Positions 9,218 to 18,395 of a stretch of 64,000 nucleotides of DNA are shown here, piece by piece. Source of the DNA: Flavobacterium frigoris PS1 (GTDB lineage: Bacteria; Bacteroidota; Bacteroidia; Flavobacteriales; Flavobacteriaceae); contig NZ_AHKF01000017.1 of the NCBI RefSeq assembly GCF_000252125.1, positions 186,001 to 250,000 of the forward strand, read 5' to 3'. Below the pieces are notes generated by a model that saw only the letters and a program-made list of their open reading frames with translations, made no database searches and had not been told where the DNA came from. A program made the position numbers and the translations under genes. The first letter of the stretch is position 1. Each line of letters begins with the position of its first letter.

Positions 9218-11530
9218 TTAAATGCCTTCTTTCAAAATAGAATGAACCAGTTCTTTTGTTGGCTTCTGGTCTTTTAGTTTCGCTCGAACTACATCAAAAG
9301 TTACTTTAAAATCACAGCCATATTTGTAGGCGCTGCAACCGTAGGCTGTATTTCCTTTGATAACTGTTCCTTTTTGGCATTTTGGGCAGGCTAATGGATT
9401 CGAAGTTGCTTTCTTTTCTGCTGATGGAGTAGGAGCAGCTGTTTTTTTAGCTTCTAATTTTAGCTTGAAATTTTCATCAAAGCGCAGTAAACCCTCCACG
9501 GTTCCAGCATCGGTTTTAAAGTCTTTTAAATTCACCGTAGACCCTTTTTGAAGCAATCTTAAGTATTGATTCTCTGATATTTTTTTCTCCGCAAAAGTGA
9601 AGGGCAACACAAAATTGCAACCTATTTTATAATCAGCGCAACCATAAGCCGACTTCCCTTTGATAAGGGTTGCTTTTTTGCATTTCGGACAAGTTTCTGC
9701 TGTAATTCCTGTGGCTTTCTTTTTTACAACCGTAGGTACTTGTTTTTGAAAACTTCCTTCATGCGAAATATTGGCGCGCTTGGCTTCACTTCGTACTTCA
9801 TACACTAAAGCATCTACCATTCGTTTCATGTTGTTGATAAAGGCAGCTGCTGTAAAAGTTCCTTTTTCAATATCTTTCAACTGCTTTTCCCAGGAACCAG
9901 TCAACTCAGCCGATTTTACCATTTCATTTTGAATAGTGTCAATCAATTGAATACCTGTAGGTGTTGGCAAAACCTGTTTTTTGTTTCTTACTATGTATTG
10001 GCGTTTAAACAGCGTTTCAATAATATTGGCTCGTGTTGATGGACGTCCAATACCGTTTTCTTTCATTAATTCACGTAAATCTTCATCGTCGACCTGTTTG
10101 CCTGCGGTTTCCATGGCACGCAATAAGGTTGCCTCAGTAAACTGATTGGGCGGTTTGGTTTCTTTTTCTAAAAATGAGGGTTGATGAGGTCCTTTTTCGC
10201 CTTTTACAAAGCTGGGTAATATGTCGGCTTCTTTTTCTTTTGTGTTTGGGTCTTCAAAAACAATGCGCCATCCCTTTTTTAGGATTTCTTTTCCTGTAGT
10301 CTTGAAGGCGACATCTGCTGCTTTTCCTATTACTGTAGTATTGGCAACCAAACAATCGTCGTAAAACACCGCTATAAAACGCTTGGTAATAATATCATAG
10401 ACTTGCTGCTGATTGTATTGCAAATTGCTTTGTATTCCTGTTGGAATAATTGCATGGTGATCGGTTACTTTTTTATCATTAAAAACCTTAGTCGATTTTT
10501 TAATCTTTTTGCCTAAAAGTGGTTCTGTTAACGTAGCATAGTTAGTAAGATTTTGAAGAATCCCAGCTACTTTTGGATAGATGTCATTTGGTAAAAAAGT
10601 GGTGTCTACTCTAGGGTAGGTAACTACTTTTTGTTCATATAAGGTTTGGACAATTTTAAGCGTTTCATCTGCCGAAAATCCAAATTTGGTATTACAATAT
10701 ACCTGTAAGCCTGTTAAATCAAACAGCTTTGGAGCAAACTCATTTCCATTTTTCCTTTCAATGGAAATAATTTCGAAATCACTTTCTTGAACTTTATTGG
10801 CTAAAAGCTCTCCATCTTCTTTTTTTAAAAAGCGGCCTTCCTCATAGCTAAAAAGTGTTTCTCTATATAAGGTTTGTAATTCCCAATAGGGCTGTGGCTT
10901 AAAATTTTCAATTGCTGTAAAACGATCCACCACCATGGCTAAGGTTGGTGTTTGCACCCGCCCGATTGACAATACTTGTTTGTAACCACCATGTTTTACA
11001 GTGTACAAACGCGTGGCATTCATACCCAATAACCAGTCACCAATTGCTCTGGAAAATCCGGCGTAATATAAATTATCGTAGTTGGCAGAAGGTTTTAAGT
11101 TGTCAAAACCCTCTCTGATCGCTTCGGTAGTCAAGGAAGAAATCCATAAACGCTGTACTTCACCTTTATAATTAGCTTCATTCATGACCCAGCGCTGGAT
11201 GAGTTCCCCTTCTTGTCCAGCATCCCCGCAGTTGATAACCAAAGTGGCTTGGTCAAATAAACCTTTTATGATTTTGAACTGCTTTTGTATTCCTGAATTC
11301 TCCACGACTTTAGTTTCAAATTTGTCGGGAAGCATGGGTAGGTTGTTCAAATCCCAGCTTTTCCAGTAGGCTTTGTAATCGTTAGGTTCTTTTAAGGTAC
11401 ATAAATGCCCAAAAGTATAGGTTACAGCATAACCATTGCCTTCGTAATACCCGTCGCGTTTGGTATTAGCTCCTAATACGGATGCGATTTCACGTGCTAC
11501 ACTTGGTTTTTCTGCAATACAGACCTTCAT
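9218..11530 (-). CDS. topB: DNA topoisomerase III
   Basis: A type IA topoisomerase that cuts and passes single DNA strands, decatenating replication and recombination intermediates. The start is taken at 11530 (MKVCIAEKPSVAREIA), because the TOPRIM domain begins there and the 48 upstream codons look untranslated; this gives 770 residues. TOPRIM acidic residues appear in NCGDAGQEGELI, the SIGRVQTPTLAMV motif is intact, and the catalytic tyrosine is in VVTYPRVDTT (residue 305 of the short form). The C-terminus has two Cys4 zinc-binding modules (CPKC...CADYKIGC and CPKC...CSAYKYGC). Length and order fit the family. It stands alone between two lipoprotein genes. Confidence 0.93.
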   Translation of the reverse strand: MKVCIAEKPSVAREIASVLGANTKRDGYYEGNGYAVTYTFGHLCTLKEPNDYKAYWKSWDLNNLPMLPDKFETKVVENSGIQKQFKIIKGLFDQATLVINCGDAGQEGELIQRWVMNEANYKGEVQRLWISSLTTEAIREGFDNLKPSANYDNLYYAGFSRAIGDWLLGMNATRLYTVKHGGYKQVLSIGRVQTPTLAMVVDRFTAIENFKPQPYWELQTLYRETLFSYEEGRFLKKEDGELLANKVQESDFEIISIERKNGNEFAPKLFDLTGLQVYCNTKFGFSADETLKIVQTLYEQKVVTYPRVDTTFLPNDIYPKVAGILQNLTNYATLTEPLLGKKIKKSTKVFNDKKVTDHHAIIPTGIQSNLQYNQQQVYDIITKRFIAVFYDDCLVANTTVIGKAADVAFKTTGKEILKKGWRIVFEDPNTKEKEADILPSFVKGEKGPHQPSFLEKETKPPNQFTEATLLRAMETAGKQVDDEDLRELMKENGIGRPSTRANIIETLFKRQYIVRNKKQVLPTPTGIQLIDTIQNEMVKSAELTGSWEKQLKDIEKGTFTAAAFINNMKRMVDALVYEVRSEAKRANISHEGSFQKQVPTVVKKKATGITAETCPKCKKATLIKGKSAYGCADYKIGCNFVLPFTFAEKKISENQYLRLLQKGSTVNLKDFKTDAGTVEGLLRFDENFKLKLEAKKTAAPTPSAEKKATSNPLACPKCQKGTVIKGNTAYGCSAYKYGCDFKVTFDVVRAKLKDQKPTKELVHSILKEGI

Positions 11531-11877
11531 TTTTTCCTTATAATTTTGAGGGTGCAAATTAGGACTTTTGAAGTTGGTATTAAAAATAAATCTACAGGAG
11601 TTATGAACGGGCAGCATTTTCAGCAGCCAGGCAATGTTAGAGGTAATCTTTTGCCTGAGGAGAGGCAGTCGCAACTAGTTTGTTGATTATTGTTTTTAGC
11701 TTAGTTTATAAAACGGCACAAGTAATTTTGGATAGTAGTCTGGTCGTATATTTTTTAGTTTTCAAAATCTAGTTTTATTCTCGTCTTATAATAAATCAAA
11801 ATATAATTTAACTCTAAGGTCAGGTAAAGAGGATATTATGTCGCAAAAATGAAGTTGGTATTCGTTGGCAAAAGACC

Positions 11878-11910
11878 ATAAAAAAACCGTTGCAATTTTG
11901 CAACGGTTCT
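11878..11910 (-). terminator. Terminator of the fasciclin lipoprotein gene
   Basis: The arms AACCGTTGCA and TGCAACGGTT (11885-11908) pair perfectly with a short AT loop. On the minus strand a T-run follows directly, which places it as the terminator of the gene ending at 11934. Confidence 0.8.
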
Positions 11911-11933
11911 TAAAATTAAGATGAATTAAAATC

Positions 11934-12518
11934 TTATTTTGGCATAACCACGCTGTCAATAGCATGAATAACTCCGTTAGAAGCCGCCACATCAGCAAGA
12001 ACAACTGTTGAAGTTCCTCCATTTTCGTCAGTAAGTATCACTTTACCGTCTTTCAAGCTTAAAACAATAGTACCACCTTGAACAGTTGTAACACTATATT
12101 TTCCGTTATTGGTATTTATTGCATCAATCACTGTAGCAGCATCAAACTTTCCTGCAACTACATGATACGTTAACACTGCTTTCAGTTTCTCTAAACTTTC
12201 AGGTTTCAATAAACCATCTACAGTTCCTGCTGGAAGTTTCGCAAATGCTGCGTTATTTGGAGCGAATACTGTAAAAGGCCCTTCACTACTTAAGGTTTCA
12301 ACTAGTCCTGCTGCTTTTACTGCAGTAACTAATGTTGAGAAATCTGCATTGCTTGACGCTACACCTACAATGTTTGGTGTTTCTTCCACAGCCACTGTGT
12401 CCATTGCTACTGCAGTAGAATCAGTCATTTCTGTTGATTCTGCTTCTTTTTTTTGTCCACAAGAAACAGTGATCAGTCCTAATAATAAAAATGTGCTAAT
12501 TGTTCTTACTAATTTCAT
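11934..12518 (-). CDS. Fasciclin (FAS1) domain lipoprotein
   Basis: The start is taken at 12518 (MKLVRTISTFLLLGLITVSCGQ), giving 194 residues with a lipobox cysteine at about residue 21; the 12 upstream codons do not fit a signal peptide. A threonine/glutamate-rich spacer of about 40 residues precedes a single FAS1 domain. Its two conserved boxes are visible: GPFTVFAPNNAAFAKLP and DVAASNGVIHAIDSVVMPK, with YHVVAGK between them. FAS1 proteins act in cell-surface adhesion. A second FAS1 gene lies at the right end of this window. The TATCTTTG box on the minus strand at 12552-12559 is a plausible promoter, leaving a leader of about 25-30 bases. Confidence 0.88.
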   Translation of the reverse strand: MKLVRTISTFLLLGLITVSCGQKKEAESTEMTDSTAVAMDTVAVEETPNIVGVASSNADFSTLVTAVKAAGLVETLSSEGPFTVFAPNNAAFAKLPAGTVDGLLKPESLEKLKAVLTYHVVAGKFDAATVIDAINTNNGKYSVTTVQGGTIVLSLKDGKVILTDENGGTSTVVLADVAASNGVIHAIDSVVMPK

Positions 12519-12559
12519 AGTTAATGTTTTAAGTTTAAAAATTGTTATTCTCAAAGATA

Positions 12560-12907
12560 CATATTAAAAGTAAATGTTTAATATTTTTAACAAACAATTA
12601 AACAAAAAATAAAAATTAAAAGTAATTTATAGAGGTGTTTTTCCAGTCTTTCACAATATTAATAGGCCTTCAGCCAAGTTTCTTTAGATTATTTTTAAAA
12701 TCAAAAGAAAACATGCAGTTGTTTTTTTTTAACAAAAGCAAGTGGAATGAAATTTGGTTTTTGGGGAATCACTCTATTTTAAGAATCTTCACTAAGCAGT
12801 TAATGAGGGTGATTTATTATTTAGTCTCCAATTTTTGATTACGAGGAACAGTTTGCTTTACGTAGAGAAAGTAATTACATCAACGTAATCAACTGTAATG
12901 CTGTTAT
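12560..12907. other. Non-coding stretch between the fasciclin gene and the CstA-type gene
   Basis: This is AT-rich sequence with no convincing gene. A 67-codon plus-strand frame (12635-12838) is made mostly of F, L, K and I and shows no family features. I see no repeat or RNA structure apart from the terminator that begins at 12908. Confidence 0.5.
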
Positions 12908-12944
12908 AAAAAAAACTACAACTTTTTAGGGTTGTAGTTTTTTG
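12908..12944. terminator. Terminator downstream of the CstA-type gene
   Basis: The arms AAAAACTACAAC (12911-12922) and GTTGTAGTTTTT (12931-12942) form a perfect stem with an eight-base loop. Homopolymer runs lie on both sides, so it can act in both directions. Confidence 0.8.
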
Positions 12945-12988
12945 CTTTTTATTTGGTTTGAAAACCGTTTTCTATTTAAATCAAAGGC

Positions 12989-14404
12989 CTATTCAATAAC
13001 TTCTTTTCTCTTTTTCATTACTATAAAAAATAGGATTGTCAGCGCAATTGAAATTGCAATTCCAATCAAATTTGAGGTCATCACCTCTAAACCAAATCCA
13101 ATAGTAGGATCATAAAAAAGGTAAGAACCTACTACAGATGTAATAAAGAAAGCTGGTGCCAAAGCAATGATGTAATGCGTTTTCTTTTGGAATAAATATA
13201 CCGCTCCAATCCACAAGGCGATTGCAGCCGTAATTTGATTTGCCCAAGAAAAATACCTCCATAACAATTGGAAATCCATATTAGTAAGGATATAAGAGAT
13301 TACAAATAGTGGAATAGCGACCATAAAACGGTTTTTCAAAGCCTTTTGGTCAATATTTAGATAATCAGCAATGATCATTCTCGCCGCTCTAAAAGAAGTA
13401 TCTCCAGAAGTAATAGGCAATACAATAACACCCAATACAGCGATAGTTCCACCAACAGTTCCTAAGAATACAATAGCAATTTTATTAACTACAGCAGCAG
13501 GGCCTCCGTTTTCTAAAAGTACACTAAGATCTTCACCATTCATCAAACTCATAGCAGCCGCGGCCCAAATCATCGCAATTACGGCTTCCAGAATCATCAT
13601 TCCGTAGAATATTTTTCGGCCATCTTTTTCATTATTTATGGTACGGGAAATAATGGGAGATTGAGTGGCATGAAATCCAGAGAGGGCTCCACAGGAAATG
13701 GTTAAAAATATAACAGGATAGTATGGAATTCCTTTTGGATGTAAATTTTCTAAAGTCAATTCAGGTATCGGGTTTCCATACATAAACATACCAATACAAA
13801 TTCCTACGGCACTCACTAAAAGTAAAAACCCTAGTACAGGATATATTTTTCCAATGACTTTGTCAATAGGTAAAACGGTGGCGATGATATAATAGATAAA
13901 GATGCAAAAGACGATTATGGTAAGTACACTAGTTTCATTGCCTATTAGTTCGTTAATCATTTTTGCAGGAGCAGAAACAAATACGGTTCCCACTAAGAGA
14001 AGTAGCAAAAGAGTGAAAAAGTTAACGACATGACTGAATGATTTTCCTAAAAAACGAGAAGCCAAAGCCGGTAAATGAGCGCCGCCATATCGCAACGAAA
14101 TCATACCTGTTAGGTAATCATGAACTCCACCGGCAAATATAGATCCGAAAACGATCCATAGAAAAGCAGAAGGACCGTACAATGCTCCCAAGATAGGGCC
14201 AAAAATAGGGCCAACACCGGCTATATTTAAAATTTGGATAAACGCATTTTTGTTGCTGTTCATAGGAACGAAATCAACCCCATCTGTAAGAGTATTTGCG
14301 GGTGTTGCTTTGTTTGGGTCAGAATTGAAAGTCTTATCGACAAATTTCCCGTAAGTGAGGTACCCCAAAAGCAATAAAACTATCGCTATAATAAATGTGA
14401 TCAT
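12989..14404 (-). CDS. Carbon starvation protein A (CstA/BtsT) family transporter
   Basis: A 471-residue inner-membrane protein with a dozen or more predicted helices. The family signatures are clear: LNIAGVGPIFGPILGALYGPSAFLWI near residue 60, GGVHDYLTGMISLRYGG near residue 95, FHATQSPIISRTI near residue 245, and ITSGDTSFRAARMIIADYL near residue 335. Characterised members take up pyruvate or peptides and respond to carbon starvation. Enterobacterial CstA and BtsT have about 700 residues, so this is the shorter form common in other phyla, missing part of the C-terminal region but not visibly broken. It is a single gene with a 500-base leader region and its own terminator. Confidence 0.85.
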   Translation of the reverse strand: MITFIIAIVLLLLGYLTYGKFVDKTFNSDPNKATPANTLTDGVDFVPMNSNKNAFIQILNIAGVGPIFGPILGALYGPSAFLWIVFGSIFAGGVHDYLTGMISLRYGGAHLPALASRFLGKSFSHVVNFFTLLLLLLVGTVFVSAPAKMINELIGNETSVLTIIVFCIFIYYIIATVLPIDKVIGKIYPVLGFLLLVSAVGICIGMFMYGNPIPELTLENLHPKGIPYYPVIFLTISCGALSGFHATQSPIISRTINNEKDGRKIFYGMMILEAVIAMIWAAAAMSLMNGEDLSVLLENGGPAAVVNKIAIVFLGTVGGTIAVLGVIVLPITSGDTSFRAARMIIADYLNIDQKALKNRFMVAIPLFVISYILTNMDFQLLWRYFSWANQITAAIALWIGAVYLFQKKTHYIIALAPAFFITSVVGSYLFYDPTIGFGLEVMTSNLIGIAISIALTILFFIVMKKRKEVIE

Positions 14405-14918
14405 ATTTTCTATTTTTATTATAAATAATGCAATTAAATTTTTGCATATATCGTTATAACCACAAACAAATAATCAAATTATTATAGTATTCGTAATTTT
14501 CGGGAAGGTAGCTAAATATATCAGTAAATTTGGCATTATTCTACATATAATAGCTACTTATTGCGTAACCTCATAAAGATCAGTTGTTTAATACGCTATA
14601 AAATTTTGAAGGAAAATAGATATAGGCAGCGAAGAGGACTATAAAGGCTTTCATTTGTTACGTTTGCGAAATTGCTATAACAAATAGCTACATCTGATCA
14701 GAGGGATTTATTGGGTTGTTATAAAGGCTGAAAACTTCTCAAAGGGATCCCGATTGTGTTTTATTGTTGCGACTTATTTATACTTCGTAGAGCAGCTATT
14801 ACCAAAAAAATAAAAATTGTTATCTCCATTTTTGTCAGTTTTGAATTTGACTAGAGTTAAATGATGATTTGGCGATTGTAGTAAATATAAAAATTAGTTT
14901 TTGTTAAAAAATGAAGAA
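14405..14918. other. Long non-coding stretch
   Basis: About 500 AT-rich bases between the CstA-type gene and the FNT gene. A 22-codon minus-strand frame near 14830 is hydrophobic but unsupported. I see no terminator stem, tRNA or clear repeat. Confidence 0.45.
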
Positions 14919-15764
14919 CTAATTTTTATAATTTGATTCGAAAATACGATACTTAAAGAGGCCAACCACAATAGATCCGCCAATACTATTTCCTAAAATA
15001 GCCAATATTAAAAACCATAAATAATCGAAAAAAGTAATCGTATCCGAAAATAAAAAAGCTCCAAAAACCTCAATATTACCTACGATACTATGATGAAAAC
15101 CACCAAAACCGATTACAGCCGTAATCATGAATATTAAAAATATTCTTGTTAGTGAGTTTTTAGCACTATTCAATAGCCAGTTCAGTAACCCCATTAACCA
15201 TCCCGCAACAATAGCACTCATAAACAACACCCAAGCATCATGATGCAGTACATGACTTCCAATCCTTACAATGGTTTCGTGATCAAACAAACCCAAATGT
15301 GGTGCTAAAAGACTAATAAAAAGTGTAAATAAGATACCACCTATCACATTTCCTAAAATTACCAATCCCCATATTCTAAATAATTCTCTAATGGATCGTT
15401 GGCCGTTAAGAACTGGTAAGGTTAATACAGACGTTTGCTCAGTAAACAAAGCCGATTTTCCTAAAACAACAAGAATAAAACCAACAGGATATACCAAACT
15501 AAAAAGCTTAAATATAGTATTCTCAGCGAGCTTTCCTGAAAGTAAAAAATACAATGCACATATTAGTAAATAGCTAAAACCTATTTCTAATCCAGCTATA
15601 ATAGCACTAAGAGTAATTGCTTTATTTTTTATTTTAAAAATTTCCTCACCTTCATGAATCACCCTACTTAAAATTTCGCGATATTCATTAACTCCATCTA
15701 CTTCACTAGACGTTTTCTCCAGTTCTTCTTGGTATTTCTCCTGCTCTTTTTCTTCAGATTTCAT
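14919..15764 (-). CDS. Formate/nitrite transporter (FNT) family protein, YfdC-like
   Basis: A 281-residue membrane protein with a long acidic, lysine/glutamate-rich N-terminal tail (residues 1-30) and six helices of the FNT fold. Family features include the duplicated membrane-broken helices (GKSALFTEQTSVLTLPVL near residue 103; GFGGFHHSIVGNIEVFGAFL near residue 220) and ILGNSIGGSIVVGLFKY at the end. FNT proteins are pentameric channels for formate, nitrite, hydrosulfide or related small anions. The charged N-terminus and the sequence around the pore are closer to the YfdC-like group, whose substrate is unsettled. It is a lone gene with no metabolic partner nearby. Confidence 0.82.
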   Translation of the reverse strand: MKSEEKEQEKYQEELEKTSSEVDGVNEYREILSRVIHEGEEIFKIKNKAITLSAIIAGLEIGFSYLLICALYFLLSGKLAENTIFKLFSLVYPVGFILVVLGKSALFTEQTSVLTLPVLNGQRSIRELFRIWGLVILGNVIGGILFTLFISLLAPHLGLFDHETIVRIGSHVLHHDAWVLFMSAIVAGWLMGLLNWLLNSAKNSLTRIFLIFMITAVIGFGGFHHSIVGNIEVFGAFLFSDTITFFDYLWFLILAILGNSIGGSIVVGLFKYRIFESNYKN

Positions 15765-15791
15765 AACGATTATTTTACATTATTCGTTGCT

Positions 15792-16058
15792 TTAAAATTT
15801 GGCTGTATTTTTTATTTTAGCATTACAATCTACACTACTTCCAATAATTTTTCGTTTTTGGTAGCTAGGATTTTGTCTGTTTTCTAATGCGTCGTAATTT
15901 CTTTTTTTGTAAAGCTCGAGATTTAGTTTGTCTTTTCCAAATAGGTGTATTAAAGGACGAATTCTTACGTCATAAAAGATTCTCGTTTTAGGTGGGATTC
16001 CCGTTACAATGTGCTGTAAATAGAAATGAGCAGTTGCTAGAACGAAGTGATGTAGCTT
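15792..16058 (-). pseudogene. Gene remnant: 88-codon open frame without a start
   Basis: On the minus strand, a frame opened by a TAA (16059-16061) runs for 88 codons to a TAA at 15792-15794. It has no ATG, and its protein begins KLHHFVLATAHFYLQHIVTG and continues with a basic, tyrosine-rich tail. So long an open frame is unlikely by chance in DNA this rich in A and T, and the composition looks like a real C-terminus. I do not recognise the family. I read it as the surviving end of a gene whose 5' part has been lost. Confidence 0.45.
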
Positions 16059-16204
16059 TTACAAATGGTATTTAAATAAAAAAAGTATTGATTTTTAGGG
16101 TGCTAGTTTCGTATTTTAAAGCAATCGCTATCTAGAGCTCAATGCGAAGAAAGATGCAATCACATCTAGTTTTTTGTTTTCTTATTTGCTAATCGTTGCG
16201 GGCA

Positions 16205-16219
16205 CGGATTGCAAATCCG
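16205..16219. repeat. Small palindrome (CGGATT GCA AATCCG)
   Basis: Six-base perfect arms around GCA inside a GC-rich patch of otherwise AT-rich non-coding DNA. It lies between the gene remnant and the RelA/SpoT gene. Only one copy was noticed here, so its status as a dispersed repeat is unproven. Confidence 0.35.
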
Positions 16220-16298
16220 CCTTTACTTTGTATCAGATAAAAAACACTAAATTTATTCATACTTCTTTGAGCTAGGTCGTCTGCTGGATTAGCAGAAG

Positions 16299-17336
16299 TT
16301 ATAGCCTAATAAATCCTCTCTCAATGCAATTACTATTCATTTTTTCTAATGTTTGGATAAATTCCGAAGTGTCAAGGAAGTAACTTGGGTAAGCTTTTTT
16401 TAACGCTTTTATTGAATTAGCCGAAACTAATACAACAGCATTTTCCCCTTCAATAATTTCTTTTTCAAATTCAGCATATTCTTTTGCAGCTGTCTCAAAT
16501 TGATTTTTATTGTATGCGCGAATTTGAACATTTTTATCTTTTACATTTATCCTTAGAAGATAGTAGTCACCATTTAGCTGACCAGACTCAATGTGCTTCG
16601 TGGAAACTCTGAGCGCTCTCAAATTTTCTATGACATTCAATCTTTTACAAATTTGAAAATACTTAATCATTAAATCTTTGGTTTCGATTTCTTGATGTTC
16701 ATTTAACTTTGGAAGGTTTTCTTTTATAGCAAACAGTGAGCTCACTATTTTAAAAAACTCCAACCATTCGTCAGAGCCTTGACTAGATTTTAAAGAGGTA
16801 TTCGTTAGTAGGCCGGCTGTTTCCACTGCGGTCGCCCAATTATGTTCAAGCTTAGTTCTAATTTGTAATTCTAACTTTAAACCGGAATATTTTTCTGAAC
16901 TTGAATAATATTTATAGACAAAGTGAATACTTCTGTATCCTGACTCTTTTGGAGTAATAACATAGTTTACAGTTCTCTCTAATCGATGCTTAGATAAATT
17001 TACTTCCAATAAATTTTTTAACCGCTTTAAATCTTTTACATCTTTTACAACTATGCGATACCCGCCAATATCTTGCATACCGCCTAATCCCATCTTTTCG
17101 TTTAAATCTAATTTATACGTAATGGATTGTAAACGCTTTAGTCTTTGAGAGACCAAAACTGGCGTAATTGAATTTAATTCTAATAATTTTAAAGAGTTAT
17201 TCTTTAAAACTCTTAATGGATGTAAATGATTCGCACGCCACCTATTTATCATATCTAAAGCGCTCTCAACCTCCATTTCAGATTTAGAAGTAATTAATAT
17301 ATTTCCGGCTTTGTTCAGTTGATTTCTACTATACAT
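16299..17336 (-). CDS. RelA/SpoT-domain protein (orphan (p)ppGpp or toxic small alarmone synthetase type)
   Basis: A 345-residue soluble protein with one RelA/SpoT nucleotidyltransferase domain, about residues 55-190, and no HD hydrolase, TGS or ACT domains. The synthetase motifs are kept: MQDIGGYR (residues 87-94), KESGYRSIH (130-138), ELQIRT (156-161) and EHNWATAVE (164-172). These cover the acidic metal ligands, the substrate-stacking tyrosine (134) and the basic pocket. A C-terminal region of about 130 residues, ending with AYPSYFLDTSEF, is absent from minimal small alarmone synthetases. The activity is probably pyrophosphoryl transfer from ATP to a nucleotide, or to tRNA as in toxic members. 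It has no antitoxin-like neighbour and lies next to a gene remnant, so it may have been acquired. Confidence 0.85.
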   Translation of the reverse strand: MYSRNQLNKAGNILITSKSEMEVESALDMINRWRANHLHPLRVLKNNSLKLLELNSITPVLVSQRLKRLQSITYKLDLNEKMGLGGMQDIGGYRIVVKDVKDLKRLKNLLEVNLSKHRLERTVNYVITPKESGYRSIHFVYKYYSSSEKYSGLKLELQIRTKLEHNWATAVETAGLLTNTSLKSSQGSDEWLEFFKIVSSLFAIKENLPKLNEHQEIETKDLMIKYFQICKRLNVIENLRALRVSTKHIESGQLNGDYYLLRINVKDKNVQIRAYNKNQFETAAKEYAEFEKEIIEGENAVVLVSANSIKALKKAYPSYFLDTSEFIQTLEKMNSNCIERGFIRL

Positions 17337-17477
17337 ATTAAATAATTTCAGATAATTTTATGGCGCTTATCGAGGTTGGGAATTTTAGAAATGAGTGTTT
17401 TCGGTTAAAGTAAAGTGATGAGAAACGTTGATTCCACTAAACTCCTGCTGGCTCAAAATTGATTTTAACTGTAGTTT

Positions 17478-18071
17478 TTATTTTTTTACAGGTTTTGCGT
17501 GATCAATTTCCATTAACAAATCTCCAATATTATAATTAAATATTTCGTCATAAATTACATCTTTTGAAATTTCAGTTCCCGGTGAATAATAAACTTGCGG
17601 AACAATTAAAAAAACTTCTGTTTTGTCGAGTCTTTTTAACATTCTACCTGAAATCAAATAAGTTCCGTCTTCTTTGAGTTTAGAAGCTTTTTCTTCGGTC
17701 ATAAATCCTACAATGTCAAAGTTTAATCTGTCAGACAATAGGTTACGATTGTCAGTATCGAAATTGTCGGTGTGAAATTGAATTAGCGCACCTTTTCCGT
17801 GTGGATTTTTGCCCATTCTAAAAACTTTAACAGGTATGTCGTCAAGAAAATTTAGCTTATAAACGCTGTCAATTTTTTTGTCTAAATCGTTTTGCATACT
17901 TTCTCTAACGATTTGGTTTTCTTTATAATTTGTGTATTTTTTTTCAAGATTTTCCAACATTAAGTCTGTTTTTCTTTTTACTATTATTTGTTCTTGATTT
18001 TCTGTTTTTTTTAATTGATTACAACTTGATAGAATACCTAGTGATATCAAAAGAATAAAGAGTTGTTTCAT
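17478..18071 (-). CDS. Lipoprotein of unknown function
   Basis: A 197-residue protein with a signal peptide and lipobox (LGILSSCNQ, cysteine at residue 17). A charged, probably helical segment follows (about residues 20-70), then a mixed domain containing PHGKGALIQFHTDNFDTDN and YLISGRMLKRLDKTEVFL. I do not recognise a family. It stands alone, divergent from prfA, with the hairpin repeat at 18239-18315 between them. Confidence 0.65.
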   Translation of the reverse strand: MKQLFILLISLGILSSCNQLKKTENQEQIIVKRKTDLMLENLEKKYTNYKENQIVRESMQNDLDKKIDSVYKLNFLDDIPVKVFRMGKNPHGKGALIQFHTDNFDTDNRNLLSDRLNFDIVGFMTEEKASKLKEDGTYLISGRMLKRLDKTEVFLIVPQVYYSPGTEISKDVIYDEIFNYNIGDLLMEIDHAKPVKK

Positions 18072-18238
18072 AACTGATTGTTTTTTTAGGGTTCAATCTT
18101 TCGTTTTTGTTTAGTATCAAATATATAACTTTCTACCGAAAATACTGATTAAATAAATTCGGTCTCCCAAATGTAAATTGTTTTTACACAAGAACTTTAC
18201 GGGAATCCTCAAAACGTACTTTCTAATCAAAATCCTCT

Positions 18239-18315
18239 AGCCCTGATAGAAGCGGCATCCTTTTTATCCGCTTTTTTGCGGATAAAAAGATATAGCGAAT
18301 AGCAGGAAATAGCTC
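18239..18315 (+). repeat. Conserved-flank hairpin element, copy A
   Basis: The left flank AGCCCTGATAGAAGCGGCAT (then CC) and right flank GATATAGCGAATAGCAGGAA enclose a hairpin with arms TTTTTATCCGC and GCGGATAAAAA. The flanks recur at 25652 and 43171 (inverted) while the arms differ completely in sequence. It lies between two divergent genes, so it is not simply the terminator of either one. Confidence 0.75.
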
Positions 18316-18325
18316 CTGAAAAAAC

Positions 18326-18353
18326 TTGAAACAGCAAACGTGAAACTTTAAAC
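18326..18353 (+). repeat. Seven-base tandem tract upstream of prfA
   Basis: Four heptamers stand in exact register: TTGAAAC, AGCAAAC, GTGAAAC and TTTAAAC. The tract ends about ten bases before the TAATTTTG promoter element (18364-18371) of prfA. Similar tracts precede pyrF, the gene at 20653 and the gene at 59664. Confidence 0.6.
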
Positions 18354-18395
18354 AAAAATTTCGTAATTTTGCACTCCAAATAAAGGAACAAGAAT

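Noticed and set aside
11531..11674. N-terminal extension of topoisomerase III
   Set aside because: The TOPRIM domain and normal protein start at MKVCIAEKPS (11530); the extra 48 codons show no family similarity.
11786..12022. 78-codon minus-strand frame below the fasciclin gene
   Set aside because: It overlaps the end of the fasciclin gene in another frame and crosses its terminator.
12635..12838. 67-codon frame on the plus strand
   Set aside because: Composition is that of AT-rich random DNA, with no promoter, family features or neighbour support.
14763..14832. 22-codon hydrophobic frame on the minus strand
   Set aside because: It is too short to judge and has no promoter, terminator or neighbour to support it.
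18239..18315. Hairpin element as a plain terminator
   Set aside because: It lies between divergent genes, lacks a U-tract of the right strand and recurs with conserved flanks, so it is treated as a dispersed element.
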